From Halomonas rhizosphaerae (GTDB lineage Bacteria > Pseudomonadota > Gammaproteobacteria > Pseudomonadales > Halomonadaceae), in assembly GCF_030010555.1 (NCBI RefSeq), contig NZ_JASCQP010000030.1:48373-112372 (forward strand): DNA of 64,000 nucleotides. The letters run 5' to 3'. Position 1 is the stretch's first letter. Each line of letters starts with the position of its first letter. The notes beneath the pieces were generated by a model. The model was not told where the DNA came from, searched no databases, and worked only from the letters and a program-made list of their open reading frames with translations. A program made the translations under genes and the position numbers. Positions 16,699 to 26,578 of the stretch are shown piece by piece.

Positions 16699-17553
16699 TC
16701 AGCGCCTCGGGTTGCCCTGGCGGCGCATCATGAACGCCAGCCGTTCCAGTAACTGTGTATCTTGTTCATTTTTCACCAGGGCCCCCGCCAACGGCGGGAT
16801 CGCCTTGGCCGGATCGCGCTGGTAGAGCGCCTCCCGTGCCAGGTCGTCGGCCATCAAGAGCTTCAGCCAGTCCACCAGCTCCGAGGTGGAGGGCTTCTTC
16901 TTGAGGCCCGGGGCTTGGCGCAGGTCGAAGAACACCTCCAGCGCCTCGCCGACCAGCTTCGGGGCGATCTCGGGGAAGTGCACGTCGACGATCGCCTGCA
17001 TGGTCTCGCGGTCGGGGAACTCGATGTAGTGGAAGAAGCAGCGGCGCAGGAAGGCGTCGGGGAGCTCCTTCTCGTTGTTGGAGGTGATGACGATGATCGG
17101 GCGGTGCCTGGCGCGGATGGTCTCGCCGGTCTCGTAGACATGGAACTCCATGCGATCCAGCTCCTGGAGCAGGTCGTTGGGGAATTCGATGTCCGCCTTG
17201 TCGATCTCGTCGATCAGCAGCACCACCCGCTCGTCCGCGGTGAAGGCTTCCCACAGCTTGCCGGGCCTGATGTAGTTGGCGACGTTCTCCACCCCTTCGA
17301 CCCCCAACTGGGAGTCGCGCAGGCGGCTCACCGCATCGTACTCGTAGAGCCCCTGGGCCGCCTTGGTGGAGGACTTGATGTGCCAGGTATGCAGTCGCGT
17401 GCCCAACGAGGCCGCCAGTTCCTCGGCGAGCAGGGTCTTGCCGGTGCCCGGCTCGCCCTTGATCAGCAGCGGGCGCTCCAGGGTCACGGCGGCGTTGACC
17501 GCCTGCTTGAGGGCCTCGGTGGCCACGTAGGTGGAAGTGGAATCAAACGCCAT
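16699..17553 (-). CDS. MoxR-family AAA+ ATPase
   Basis: 284-residue cytoplasmic AAA+ protein. Walker A is GEPGTGKT (about residues 33-40), Walker B is VVLLIDEIDKAD, followed by the sensor-1 segment IVITSNNEKELPDAFLRRC with an arginine-finger region and IEFPDRE typical of MoxR. MoxR proteins work with a VWA partner to activate or assemble target complexes; the VWA gene lies immediately downstream. Upstream is an 87-base gap to an SDR gene of the same direction, in which no regulatory motif stands out. Confidence 0.92.
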   Translation of the reverse strand: MAFDSTSTYVATEALKQAVNAAVTLERPLLIKGEPGTGKTLLAEELAASLGTRLHTWHIKSSTKAAQGLYEYDAVSRLRDSQLGVEGVENVANYIRPGKLWEAFTADERVVLLIDEIDKADIEFPNDLLQELDRMEFHVYETGETIRARHRPIIVITSNNEKELPDAFLRRCFFHYIEFPDRETMQAIVDVHFPEIAPKLVGEALEVFFDLRQAPGLKKKPSTSELVDWLKLLMADDLAREALYQRDPAKAIPPLAGALVKNEQDTQLLERLAFMMRRQGNPRR

Positions 17554-17640
17554 GGGTCATGCCTCGGCTGGTCGCAGATGGGAGAAAAAGTCGAACGAGT
17601 GTACGGAAGGGGGCGGGAGGCGACAAATCCTGCCGCCATC

Positions 17641-18405
17641 TCAGTCGGCGTAGATCATCCGGCGCGTCATGCCGCCGTCCACCACCAGGTTCTGGCCGGT
17701 GATAAAGCCCGCCTCGTCGGAGAGCAGGAAGGCCGCCATGGTGGCGATGTCCTCGGGGCGGCCGACGCGTCCGACCGGGTGCTGGTCGCGATCGACCTCG
17801 CGGTGCTCCACCGGCGTGCGATTCGACGCCTTCTGCCAGTCGCCGACCTCGATCCACCCCGGGCTGATGGCGTTGACGCGAATCTCGGGACCCAGGCTCA
17901 CGGCCAGCGCATGGGTAAGCGCGACCACGCCGCCCTTGCTGGCGGCATAGGCCTCGGTATCGGGCTCCGACTGCAGCGCCCGGGTGGAGGCCATCAGCAC
18001 CATGGCGCCGCGGCTCTCGCGCAGGTGGGGCGCGGCATGCTTGGCGCAGAGCATCGCGCCGGTGAGGTTGGTGTCCAGGTAGGCCTGCCAGGTGGCGAGC
18101 GGCAGCGACTCCACCGGGCCCTGGAAGGGGTCGGCCAGGCCGGCGTTATGGATGACCCCGTCGAGCCGGCCGAAGCGTGCCACCGTCGCCTCGAGGCTCT
18201 CCGCGACCCGAGCCTCGTCGCGCACGTCCGAGACGATGGCCAGCAGGCGTTCGGCATGACCCAGGCGCTCGCGGCACTCGGCCAGCGCCTCGGCGTCGAT
18301 GTCGGTCAGCGCCACGCAGTCGCCACGGGCCAGCAGGTGCTCGGCGATGCCCAGGCCGATCCCCTGGGCGCCGCCGGTGAGGTAGACCACCCTTGGCTCG
18401 CTCAT
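17641..18405 (-). CDS. Short-chain dehydrogenase/reductase
   Basis: 254 residues, classical SDR. TGGAQGIGLGIAEHL (about 10-24) is the NAD(P)-binding TGxxxGIG motif, HNAG follows the fourth strand, and the catalytic residues are Ser in VLMASTRALQ with YAASK (Tyr-x-x-x-Lys). Asp38 (ALTDID) after the second strand suggests NAD preference. Its start overlaps the stop of the upstream hydroxyisobutyrate-dehydrogenase-like gene by four bases, so the two enzymes probably act in one pathway on hydroxy acids or sugar acids; the substrate cannot be read from sequence. Confidence 0.88.
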   Translation of the reverse strand: MSEPRVVYLTGGAQGIGLGIAEHLLARGDCVALTDIDAEALAECRERLGHAERLLAIVSDVRDEARVAESLEATVARFGRLDGVIHNAGLADPFQGPVESLPLATWQAYLDTNLTGAMLCAKHAAPHLRESRGAMVLMASTRALQSEPDTEAYAASKGGVVALTHALAVSLGPEIRVNAISPGWIEVGDWQKASNRTPVEHREVDRDQHPVGRVGRPEDIATMAAFLLSDEAGFITGQNLVVDGGMTRRMIYAD

Positions 18406-19298
18406 GCCTTATCCCCCTCGCCGACGGGGCGAAAGGCCTCCACCAGGATCGCCGGGTCGTACTCGGCGTGGCCGCGGCTGGCATGGGCGCGCATCAGCTG
18501 GGCGGCCAGGCCGCTCATGGGCGTGGCGCTGTGGCTGCGCTGGCTCTGGGCCACCGCCATGTCCAGGTCCTTGAGCAGGGTACGCAGGTGCCAGGGCGGG
18601 TCGGCGAAGTCGCTCGCCGCCATGCGCGGGGTGAGGATCCGGAAGGGGGTCGAGTCGGCGAAGCCGCCGGAGAGCGCCTCGACGAGCCGGGTGGCATCGA
18701 CGCCGCTCGCCTCGGCCAGGGCCACCATCTCGGCCAGTACCGCCGCCTGGCAGCCGACCACCATCTGGTTGCAGACCTTGGTCACCTGGCCGCTGCCCAC
18801 CGGGCCCATATGGGTCACCCGGGCGGAGAGGGGCGCCAGCAACGGCCGGAGCGCCGCGATATCCTCGGCGTCGCCGCCGCACATGATGGCCAGGCTGCCC
18901 GCCTCGGCGCCGGCGACGCCACCGGAGACCGGCGCATCCACCCAGCACATGCCGCATTCGCTCTCGAGCCAGTCGGCGAAGTCACGCGTCGCGGCAGGGT
19001 CACTGCTGGAGAGGTCGACCAGCCGCTGGCCGGCACGGCCGTGCTGGGCCACGCCTCCCTCGCCGAACACCACCTCCTCCACCACGGCGGTATTGGCCAG
19101 GCAGAGCAGTACCACGTCCACTGCCTCCATCAGCTCGGCGATGGAGCCAGCTACCCGGGCGCCGGCCTCGCCCAGGGGGGCGGCCTTGGCGGGGGTGCGG
19201 TTCCACACGGTCACGTCGAATCCCGCGGCCAGCAGTCGACGCGTCATGGGATGGCCCATCAGGCCGATACCGATGAAGCCGAGGCGAGGCTGGGTCAT
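18402..19298 (-). CDS. 3-hydroxyisobutyrate dehydrogenase-family NAD(P)-dependent oxidoreductase
   Basis: 298 residues of the beta-hydroxyacid dehydrogenase family (HIBADH, tartronate-semialdehyde reductase, GlxR). LGFIGIGLMGHPM (about 6-18) is the dinucleotide motif, DAPVSGGVAGAEAGSL is the substrate-binding signature, and the catalytic lysine lies in GSGQVTKVCNQM. AGGAGAC precedes the ATG. The downstream SDR overlaps by four bases. Family members interconvert short beta-hydroxy acids and semialdehydes; a tartronate or glyoxylate-linked role is possible but there is no glyoxylate carboligase gene nearby. Confidence 0.88.
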   Translation of the reverse strand: MTQPRLGFIGIGLMGHPMTRRLLAAGFDVTVWNRTPAKAAPLGEAGARVAGSIAELMEAVDVVLLCLANTAVVEEVVFGEGGVAQHGRAGQRLVDLSSSDPAATRDFADWLESECGMCWVDAPVSGGVAGAEAGSLAIMCGGDAEDIAALRPLLAPLSARVTHMGPVGSGQVTKVCNQMVVGCQAAVLAEMVALAEASGVDATRLVEALSGGFADSTPFRILTPRMAASDFADPPWHLRTLLKDLDMAVAQSQRSHSATPMSGLAAQLMRAHASRGHAEYDPAILVEAFRPVGEGDKA

Positions 19299-19525
19299 GG
19301 AGGGTCTCCTGGCGAATTGGACTGGAGATGCAGCATGCGTGATGAACGGGTTTTTCAGCAACTCGGCCTGTTCGGCGAGGCAGGAATGTGCGAGAAGCGA
19401 AGGGGAACGGGACCGGCGGCGACAGGGCCGGGGAGGGTGAAGCCTCGACAGGGGAGTGCCATGCGGAAGGAGTGGTGGGAGACGCCATCGGAAAAGCGCA
19501 ACGACACGCGCCTGGAGCCCTCGGC
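19299..19525. other. Divergent intergenic region
   Basis: 227 bases between the hydroxyacid dehydrogenase (minus) and the cation ATPase (plus). Promoters for both are expected but no convincing operator or hairpin was found. Confidence 0.3.
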
Positions 19526-22243
19526 ATGAGCGGGGAACCTCGCCGCGAGCCCGCCTGGCACAGCCAGGCGCCCGCCGCGGTCCTCGCCGGGCTTGCGGCC
19601 TCGGAACAGGGCCTGACCGCCGAGCAGGTGTTGGAGCGGCTGGCGCGCCATGGCCACAACCGCCTGCCGGCGCCGCCACGCAGCGGCCCGCTGCGTCGCT
19701 TCCTGCGGCAGTTCCACAACGTGCTGATCTATGTGCTGCTGGCCGCCGCGCTGGGCACGGCCCTGCTGCAGCACTGGGTCGACACCGGGGTGATCCTGGG
19801 GGTGGTGCTGATCAATGCTATCGTCGGCTTCCTCCAGGAGGGCAAGGCGGAGCAGGCCCTGGAGGCGATCCGCGGCATGCTCTCGCCCCGAGCCCAGGTG
19901 CTGCGCGACGGGCAGCGGCACACGGTTCCCGCCGAGGAGCTGGTGCCCGGCGACCTGGTGTTCCTCCAGGCCGGGGACCGGGTGCCCGCCGACCTGCGTC
20001 TGCTGCAAAGCCACAACCTGCGCATCGACGAGGCAATGCTCACCGGCGAATCCGTGCCCGTGGACAAGCAGCCCGCGGCCGTGGACGCGGAGGCCGACCT
20101 GGGCGACCGGCGCTGCATGGCCTTCTCCGGCACCCTGGTGGCCTTCGGCCAGGGACGGGGGGTGGTGGTGGGGACCGGCGCGGACACCGAGATCGGGCGC
20201 ATCTCCATGCTGCTCGGCGAGGTGGAGACCCTGATCACGCCGCTGCTGCGCGATATCGCCGTCTTCGGACGCTGGCTGTCGGGCGCCATCGTGGTGCTGG
20301 CCGCCATGACCTTCGCCTTCGGCTACTGGGGGCGCCACTACGACCTTGTGGAGACCTTCCTGGCCGCCGTCAGCCTGGCGGTGGCGGCCATCCCCGAGGG
20401 CCTGCCGGCGATCATGACCATCACCCTGGCCATCGGCGTGCAGCGCATGGCGGTACGCAATGCCATCATCCGTCGCCTGCCGGCGGTGGAGACCCTGGGC
20501 TCGGTCACCACCATCTGCACCGACAAGACCGGCACCCTGACCCGCAACGAGATGACCGTGAAGACCCTGCTCACCGCCGAGGAGCAGTTCGAGGTCAGCG
20601 GGGTCGGCTACGAGCCCCGGGGTGGCTTCAGCCGCGCGGGCGAGGCGGTGGAGGTCGAGCATCATCCGGTGCTGGCCGAGGCGCTGCGGAGCATCCTGCT
20701 GTGCAACGATGCCGAGCTCCAGCAGCGGGACGATGGCTGGCAGCTGGAGGGCGACCCCACGGAAGGGGCGCTGGTGGTCGCCGGGCTCAAGGCGGGGCTG
20801 GATGCCCGGGAGGTCGCCAGGCGCTATCCCCGTGCCGACGTGATCCCCTTCGAGTCCCTCTACAAGTTCATGGTCACCCTCCACCATCACCACGAGGACG
20901 GTCACGGCCTGCTCTTCCTCAAGGGGGCGCCCGAGCGGGTGCTGGCCGTCTGCGACCGCGAGCGCACCCGAGATGGCGACCGCCCGCTCGACCTGCCGCG
21001 CTGGGAGCGGCGCATGGAAACGGTCGCCGCCCTTGGCCAGCGGCTGCTGGCGGTGGCGGTCAAGCAGGTGGACGCGGATCAGCGCACCCTGAGCTTCCCC
21101 GACGTCGAGGAGGGCGGCCTGACCCTGGTGGCGGTGTGCGGTCTCATCGACCCGCCCCGTGAAGAGGCGATTGCCGCAGTGCAGCAGTGCCAGCAGGCTG
21201 GCATCGTGGTGAAGATGATCACCGGCGACCATGCGGTCACTGCCCGGGCCATCGCCGACGAGCTCGGCATTGCCACCGCGGGCGGGGTGATCCCGGGGCA
21301 CGCCCTGGAGCAGGCCTCCGATGCGGAGCTGGAAAGCCTGGTGCGCGAGGTAGATGTCTTCGCCCGTGCCACGCCGGAACACAAGCTGCGCCTGGTGCGC
21401 GCCCTCCAGGCGGGCGGCCAGGTGGTGGCCATGACCGGTGACGGCGTCAACGATGCACCTGCCCTCAAGCGCGCCGACGTGGGGATCGCCATGGGGATCA
21501 AGGGCTCGGAGGCCGCCCGTGAAGCGGCCGCCATGGTGCTGGCCGACGACAACTTCGCCTCCATCGTCCATGCGGTGGAGGAGGGCCGTACCGTCTACGA
21601 CAACCTGCGCAAGGCCATTCTCTATATCCTGCCCACCAGCGGCGGCGAGGCGCTGACGATCATGGCCGCCGTGCTGCTGGGGATGACCCTGCCACTGCTG
21701 CCGGCCCAGGTGCTGTGGGTGAACATGGTCACTGCGGTGACCCTGAGCCTGGCCCTGGCCTTCGAACCCGCCGAGCCCGGCGTCATGCGCCGCCGCCCAC
21801 GCGATCCCGGCACCCCGATCCTCTCCGGTTTCCTGATCTGGCGGGTGGTCTTCGTGTCGGTCCTGCTGCTGGCGGGGACCTTCGGGCACTTCCTGTGGAT
21901 GGAGCAGCAGGGTGTGGAGATCGAACTCGCCCGTACCGTGGCCATCAACGCCCTGGTGATGGGTGAGATCGCCTACCTCTTCAACAGCCGCTACATCCTC
22001 GAGCCGACCTGCAACCGCGCCGGCCTGCTGGGCAACCGTGCGGTGCTGGTGGCCGTGGGCGTGCTGGTCATCCTGCAGGCGCTCTTCACCTATGCGCCAC
22101 CGTTTCAGTTCCTGTTCGGCACCGCACCCCTGGGTGGGAAGGAGTGGGCTAGCATCCTGGCCTTCGGCGTGGTGCTCTTCGTCCTGGTGGAACTCGAGAA
22201 GGCCCTCATCAAGCGGCGTGAACGAGGCATCTCCCGGGCGTGA
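19526..22243 (+). CDS. P2-type cation-transporting ATPase
   Basis: 905-residue inner-membrane pump. It has an actuator TGES (173-176), PEGLP in the fourth membrane helix (290-294), the phosphorylated Asp333 in DKTGTLT, and the hinge TGDGVND (637-643), then six C-terminal helices. The order and cation_ATPase_N segment (residues 15-80) place it with P2 pumps of the PMR1/SERCA/PacL type. Calcium pumps carry N-x-x-T-D in helix 6; here the segment is NMVTAVTLSLALAFEP (from 733), so alanine replaces the aspartate and the ion is uncertain. The chosen ATG has GGAG upstream; an in-frame extension to 19388 shows no conserved sequence. Confidence 0.9.
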   Translation: MSGEPRREPAWHSQAPAAVLAGLAASEQGLTAEQVLERLARHGHNRLPAPPRSGPLRRFLRQFHNVLIYVLLAAALGTALLQHWVDTGVILGVVLINAIVGFLQEGKAEQALEAIRGMLSPRAQVLRDGQRHTVPAEELVPGDLVFLQAGDRVPADLRLLQSHNLRIDEAMLTGESVPVDKQPAAVDAEADLGDRRCMAFSGTLVAFGQGRGVVVGTGADTEIGRISMLLGEVETLITPLLRDIAVFGRWLSGAIVVLAAMTFAFGYWGRHYDLVETFLAAVSLAVAAIPEGLPAIMTITLAIGVQRMAVRNAIIRRLPAVETLGSVTTICTDKTGTLTRNEMTVKTLLTAEEQFEVSGVGYEPRGGFSRAGEAVEVEHHPVLAEALRSILLCNDAELQQRDDGWQLEGDPTEGALVVAGLKAGLDAREVARRYPRADVIPFESLYKFMVTLHHHHEDGHGLLFLKGAPERVLAVCDRERTRDGDRPLDLPRWERRMETVAALGQRLLAVAVKQVDADQRTLSFPDVEEGGLTLVAVCGLIDPPREEAIAAVQQCQQAGIVVKMITGDHAVTARAIADELGIATAGGVIPGHALEQASDAELESLVREVDVFARATPEHKLRLVRALQAGGQVVAMTGDGVNDAPALKRADVGIAMGIKGSEAAREAAAMVLADDNFASIVHAVEEGRTVYDNLRKAILYILPTSGGEALTIMAAVLLGMTLPLLPAQVLWVNMVTAVTLSLALAFEPAEPGVMRRRPRDPGTPILSGFLIWRVVFVSVLLLAGTFGHFLWMEQQGVEIELARTVAINALVMGEIAYLFNSRYILEPTCNRAGLLGNRAVLVAVGVLVILQALFTYAPPFQFLFGTAPLGGKEWASILAFGVVLFVLVELEKALIKRRERGISRA

Positions 22244-22472
22244 ACCGGCGCGGCACCGCCTCGCCATGGCGCATCCCGATGCCGGAAGGCGCTCGTATGG
22301 TGCAGTGCCGCATGCATTCGCGCGGTCCGGACCAGGTCCCTGAACCGCGTGTTTTCTATAACATTTTGTATTAATTGAAAAGATCACATTCTTGGCGCGA
22401 TCCTCGCAAAGTAATGGCCATGATCGCCGAGCCAGAGTGGCGATTCACCGAGTGAGCTGGCGTGCTCCTACT
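22244..22472 (+). ncRNA. Candidate small RNA or leader region upstream of a terminator
   Basis: No convincing protein gene lies here. An AT-rich block (22352-22380, with TATAAC at 22357-22362 and TATTAA at 22369-22374 as -10 candidates) is followed by about 90 bases and then a strong rho-independent terminator at 22473-22496. The ATPase stop is about 230 bases before the terminator, so the terminator may end the ATPase messenger, or it may end a separate RNA of roughly 100-120 bases starting near 22370-22385. No known sRNA family was recognised. Confidence 0.35.
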
Positions 22473-22496
22473 GGTCCCCTTCGGGGGGCCTTTTTT
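22473..22496 (+). terminator. Intrinsic terminator
   Basis: Stem GGTCCCC with GGGGGCC (one G-T pair), TTCG tetraloop, then six Ts. It is a canonical rho-independent terminator on the plus strand, ahead of the cupin gene. Confidence 0.92.
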
Positions 22497-22615
22497 ATGT
22501 GTGCTCGAAAGAGGAGCGCTCGTGGCAGCCGGGCTGCTAGGGTCAGGGCAGTGAGGCGAGAAATGATCCGGTCATGCGTCGGCGCATGACCCGCTATATG
22601 GAGGAGTGACAGTCG

Positions 22616-22930
22616 ATGGCGAACCTGTTCGAGGCGATACCCGAGGCCCTCCCCGAAGAGCTGTTCGAGGAGGTCGTGCGCGGCCGCGGAGTGATGGTGG
22701 AGCGCATCGTGTCGCGCGGCCACACCTCGCCGGCCACCGGCTGGTACGACCAGCCGCGCCACGAGTGGGTGCTGGTGCTCAAGGGCCGGGGGATGGTGGC
22801 CTTCGAGCGCGGCGAGCCGGTGACGCTGGGCCCGGGCGACCACCTGACGATCCCCGCCCACTGCCGGCATCGTGTCGCCTGGACCGACCCGGACGAGGAG
22901 ACCATATGGCTGGCGGTCCACTACGACTGA
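22616..22930 (+). CDS. Cupin-domain protein
   Basis: 104 residues forming a single small beta-barrel. The cupin motifs are visible but degenerate: GWYDQPRHEWVLVLKGRGMVAFERGE for motif 1 (His and Glu candidates in RHEWVLVL) and PGDHLTIPAHCRHRVAWT for motif 2 (two histidines). It probably binds a metal; the family includes small uncharacterised cupins annotated near phosphoribosylaminoimidazole-carboxylase-like proteins. GGAGG precedes the ATG. It stands alone between a terminator and the phosphoesterase gene. Confidence 0.8.
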   Translation: MANLFEAIPEALPEELFEEVVRGRGVMVERIVSRGHTSPATGWYDQPRHEWVLVLKGRGMVAFERGEPVTLGPGDHLTIPAHCRHRVAWTDPDEETIWLAVHYD

Positions 22931-23071
22931 GGCCGGCCCGGCGAGGCGCGACCCCTGGCGGCGTCGCCGTCAGGGCACAAGGAGCGGCCACAGGGTGCCG
23001 AGCGGGCGCTAGTGTTCGTCCGGTCCGTGCCTCACACTGGCGCGGATGGCTCGCTGCACAGGGAACCGACG

Positions 23072-23842
23072 ATGCGCCTGAGGCTTCTCTCCGACCTGCA
23101 CCTGGAACACTTCGACAGCCCACCGGCACTGCCGGAGGCCAGCGCCGATGCGGTGATCCTCGCCGGTGACATTCACGCCGGCATCCAGGGGCTCGGCTGG
23201 GCAGCGGAGCGCTTTGCCGGCACCCCCATCCTCTATGTTCCCGGCAACCACGAGTTCTACGGCACGGGCATGCCCGCGCTGCGCCGTGAACTGGCCGCCG
23301 TGGCCGCACGGCTCGGCATCCACCTGCTGGACAACCGCACGTTGACCCTGGACGGCGTGCGCTTTCACGGCACCACGCTGTGGACCGACTTCGCCCTCTA
23401 CGCCGGTCAGCCGGAACACGACCCGGCACTCACCGAGGCCAGGGCACTGGACCTGATGCCGGATTTCCGCATCATCGAGCAGCCGGAGGGGGCGGTGTTC
23501 ACCCCGGCGGAGAGCCGCCGCCTGCATGCCGAGGCCCTGGCCTGGCTGGAGGCCGAACTGGCCCGGCCGTTCAGCGGCCCGAGGGTGGTGATCAGCCACC
23601 ATGCGCCCCTGGCCGACTGCATCCCGGGGCGCTACCGTGGCGATGCGCTGTCGCCGGCCTTCGCCTCCCATCTGCCGCAGCTCATGGGCCGCACGGACCT
23701 CTGGCTCCATGGCCATGTCCATGAGCCGGTGGACCTCGAGTCCGGCGGCACCCGGGTCATCGCCAACCCCGGCGGCTACCCCGACGAGTTCGTCCCGCCG
23801 CTCTTCGCCCCCGACCTGATCATCGAGGTGAACGCCCCATGA
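23072..23842 (+). CDS. Calcineurin-like metallophosphoesterase
   Basis: 256 residues. The ordered metal-binding motifs are all present: SDLHLEHF (D-x-H) at about 7-14, LAGDIHAG (GD), PGNHEFY (GNHE), SHHAPLAD and [10 protein letters not shown] (GH-x-H). It should hydrolyse a phosphomonoester or diester with two divalent metals in the cytoplasm; the substrate is unknown. AGGGA lies eight bases before the ATG. The DUF1294 gene downstream overlaps its stop by four bases. Confidence 0.9.
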   Translation: MRLRLLSDLHLEHFDSPPALPEASADAVILAGDIHAGIQGLGWAAERFAGTPILYVPGNHEFYGTGMPALRRELAAVAARLGIHLLDNRTLTLDGVRFHGTTLWTDFALYAGQPEHDPALTEARALDLMPDFRIIEQPEGAVFTPAESRRLHAEALAWLEAELARPFSGPRVVISHHAPLADCIPGRYRGDALSPAFASHLPQLMGRTDLWLHGHVHEPVDLESGGTRVIANPGGYPDEFVPPLFAPDLIIEVNAP

Positions 23843-24141
23843 CGCTGCTCATCGGTGCCTACCTGCTGGCGAGCCTGGCGGCGGTGATCCTCTATGGCAT
23901 CGACAAGGCCGCGGCGCGGCGAGGCGAGCGGCGCATCCGCGAGTCGACCCTGCACCTCGTCGCCGTCGTCGGCGGCTGGCCGGGCGCCCTGCTGGCCCGG
24001 CGCGGTTTTCGCCACAAGACGCGCAAGCAGCCCTTCGGCATGATCCTGTGGGGCTGTGCGGCCCTCAACATTGGCCTGGTGGCGTGGCTTGCCACGGCGG
24101 ATGCCGCCGCGGGCCTACGCCAGCTGGCGAGCCTCGAGTAG
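23839..24141 (+). CDS. DUF1294 family small membrane protein
   Basis: 100 residues with two to three membrane segments. The DUF1294 signature is clear: [17 protein letters not shown], then [27 protein letters not shown]. This domain often follows a cold-shock domain; here it stands alone. Function is unknown. It is translationally coupled (ATGA) to the metallophosphoesterase gene and ends 38 bases before polB. Confidence 0.88.
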   Translation: MTLLIGAYLLASLAAVILYGIDKAAARRGERRIRESTLHLVAVVGGWPGALLARRGFRHKTRKQPFGMILWGCAALNIGLVAWLATADAAAGLRQLASLE

Positions 24142-24179
24142 GGCCCTTGTCGGACCATCGCATGACAGATCGGGACGGC

Positions 24180-26564
24180 ATGACACGTCACGGCTTCATC
24201 CTGACTCGGCACTGGGAGGACACCCCGCGGGGCACAGAGGTCAGTGTCTGGCTGGCCACCGACGACGGCCCGCTCAGGGTGCGCCTGCCGGTGCAGCCCT
24301 CGGTGGCCTTCCTGCCGGCCCAGCAGCGCGCCCGGGCCGAGGCGCTGCTCGCCGGCGAGCCGGGCGTCACGCTGTCTGAGCTCGAGCTGCGCGACTTCCA
24401 CCGGCGCCCGGTGCTGGGTCTCTATTGCCGTCAGCATCGCCAGCTGATTGCCCTCGAGCGGCGCCTCAACAAGGCCGGCCTGGCGCTGTACGAGGCCGAC
24501 ATTCGCCCGCCGGAGCGCTACCTGATGGAGCGCTTCATCACCGCGCCCGTGGCGGTTACCGGCACGCCGGACGGAGAGGGCGGCCTGGCGGAGGCGCGCC
24601 TGCGGCCCGCGACGGACTATCGCCCGCGGCTGCGCACGGTGTCGCTGGATATCGAGACCAGCGCCCGGGGCGAGCTCTATTCGATTGCGCTGGAGGGCTG
24701 CGGGGCACGTCAGGTCTACATGCTGGGGCCGCACCCTGGCGAGGACGAGAGCGAGGCGGGCGAGCTCGACTTCGCGCTCGATTACTGCGACTCCCGAGCC
24801 GAGCTGCTCACGCGGCTCAATGCCTGGTTCGCCGAGTTCGACCCCGATGCCATCATCGGCTGGAACCTGGTGCAGTTCGACCTGCGCATCCTGCACGAGC
24901 ATGCCCGCGCGCTCGGCATACCACTGCGGTTGGGGCGGGGTGGCGCCGAGATGGAGTGGCGCCCCCATGGGCACCAGCCCAACCACTTCTTCGCCTCCGC
25001 CCCCGGTCGGCTGATCGTCGACGGCATCGAGGCGCTGCGCTCGGCCACCTGGCACTTCCCCTCGTTCAGCCTGGAGAACGTCGCCCGGACGCTGCTTGGT
25101 GAGGGCAAGGCGATCGACAATCCCTACCAGCGCCTCGAGGGCATCCTGCGCATGTTCGCCGAAGACAAGCCGGCGCTGGCCCGCTACAACCTCAGGGACT
25201 GCGAGCTAGTCACGCGAATCTTCGAGGCGACCGAGCTGCTGGAATTCCTGCTCGAACGGGCCACCGTCACCGGCCTGCCCGCCGATCGCAGCGGCGGCTC
25301 GGTGGCGGCCTTCACCCACCTCTACCTGCCCCGGCTGCATCGCCTGGGGCTGGTGGCCCCCAATCTCGGCGAAGGGCAGCCGGACGAGAGCCCCGGCGGC
25401 TTCGTCATGGACTCGCGGCCCGGCCTCTACGACTCGGTGCTGGTACTCGACTTCAAGAGCCTCTACCCCTCGATCATCCGCAGCTTCCTGATCGACCCGG
25501 CGGGTCTGGTGGAGGGGCTCGCCGACCCCTCGGACGCCGCCTCGGTGCCGGGCTTTCGCGGCGCGCGCTTCTCGCGCAGCCGGCACGCCCTGCCGGCGAT
25601 CGTGGCCCGGGTATGGGCGGGACGCGAGGCCGCCAAGGGTGCCGGCAATGCGCCGCTCTCCCAGGCGCTGAAGATCATCATGAACAGCTTCTACGGGGTC
25701 CTCGGCTCGAAGGGCTGCCGCTTCTTCGATGCGCGGCTCGCCTCGTCGATCACCATGCGCGGCCATGAGATCATGCGGCGCACCCGGGAGCTGATCGAGG
25801 CCGAAGGGGTTACCGTGATCTACGGCGATACCGACTCCACCTTCGTCTGGCTGGGTGGGGTCTTCGATGAGGCCGATGTTACGGAGGTCGGCCGGCGGCT
25901 GGTGAACCGGGTCAACGCCTGGTGGCGCGAGCACCTGGCCCGTGAGTACGGCCTCGAGAGCGCCCTGGAGCTGCAGTTCGAGACCCATTACCGGCGCTTC
26001 CTGATGCCCACCATCCGAGGCACCGAGGCGGGCAGCAAGAAGCGCTATGCCGGGCTGGTTCGTGATGCCGACGGCGAGGAGCGGATGGTCTTCAAGGGGC
26101 TGGAGACAGTGCGCAGCGACTGGACGGAGCTCGCCAAGGAATTCCAGCAGGCGCTCTACCGGCGCATCTTCACCGGTGAGCCCTGGCGTGACTACGTGCG
26201 CGACTTCGTGCAGGCCTTCATGAAGCGTGCCCGGTCAGGGGAACTCGATGAGCGGCTGGTCTATCGCAAGCGGCTGCGCCGTCGTCTGGGTGACTATCAG
26301 CGCAACGTGCCGCCCCACGTGCGCGCTGCCAGGCTGGCCGACGCGGAGAACGACCGCCTGGGCCGGGCGCGCCAGTACCAGAACGGCGGCTGGATCCGCT
26401 ACGTGATGACAGTGGCCGGCCCCGAACCCCTGGAAGCCCACTCGTCCCCCATCGATACCGACCACTACCTGACCCGCCAGCTGCAGCCGGTGGCCGACGC
26501 CATCCTGCCCTTCGTCGGCGACGACTTCGAAAGCCTGATCGACCGCCAGCTGGGGCTGTTCTGA
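24180..26564 (+). CDS. polB: DNA polymerase II (family B)
   Basis: Repair and translesion polymerase with 3'-5' proofreading. 794 residues (E. coli 783). The N-terminus [22 protein letters not shown] aligns directly with the E. coli protein, which fixes the start at 24180; an in-frame ATG at 24162 is possible. Exonuclease motif I has Asp157 and Glu159 (SLDIETS), motif II is [10 protein letters not shown], polymerase motif A is DFKSLYPS (from 424), motif B has KIIMNSFYG, and motif C is YGDTDS (from 548). In E. coli the gene is SOS-induced; no clear LexA box was found here. Confidence 0.96.
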   Translation: MTRHGFILTRHWEDTPRGTEVSVWLATDDGPLRVRLPVQPSVAFLPAQQRARAEALLAGEPGVTLSELELRDFHRRPVLGLYCRQHRQLIALERRLNKAGLALYEADIRPPERYLMERFITAPVAVTGTPDGEGGLAEARLRPATDYRPRLRTVSLDIETSARGELYSIALEGCGARQVYMLGPHPGEDESEAGELDFALDYCDSRAELLTRLNAWFAEFDPDAIIGWNLVQFDLRILHEHARALGIPLRLGRGGAEMEWRPHGHQPNHFFASAPGRLIVDGIEALRSATWHFPSFSLENVARTLLGEGKAIDNPYQRLEGILRMFAEDKPALARYNLRDCELVTRIFEATELLEFLLERATVTGLPADRSGGSVAAFTHLYLPRLHRLGLVAPNLGEGQPDESPGGFVMDSRPGLYDSVLVLDFKSLYPSIIRSFLIDPAGLVEGLADPSDAASVPGFRGARFSRSRHALPAIVARVWAGREAAKGAGNAPLSQALKIIMNSFYGVLGSKGCRFFDARLASSITMRGHEIMRRTRELIEAEGVTVIYGDTDSTFVWLGGVFDEADVTEVGRRLVNRVNAWWREHLAREYGLESALELQFETHYRRFLMPTIRGTEAGSKKRYAGLVRDADGEERMVFKGLETVRSDWTELAKEFQQALYRRIFTGEPWRDYVRDFVQAFMKRARSGELDERLVYRKRLRRRLGDYQRNVPPHVRAARLADAENDRLGRARQYQNGGWIRYVMTVAGPEPLEAHSSPIDTDHYLTRQLQPVADAILPFVGDDFESLIDRQLGLF

Positions 26565-26578
26565 GCCGACAGGCCCGG

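Noticed and set aside
19355..22387. A 1010-residue open frame antisense to the cation ATPase.
   Set aside because: Composition is His/Gln/Gly-rich nonsense from high-GC shadow coding; no domain or start signal. The same applies to the long antisense frames over proS, SEC-C and GGDEF-EAL genes.
22366..22395. TTGAAAAGATCAC near the possible sRNA looked like an Anr box.
   Set aside because: The half-sites are only three bases apart, not four, and the second half is poor.
24142..24179. A LexA box for polB.
   Set aside because: No CTGT-N8-ACAG match in the short gap or the preceding gene end.
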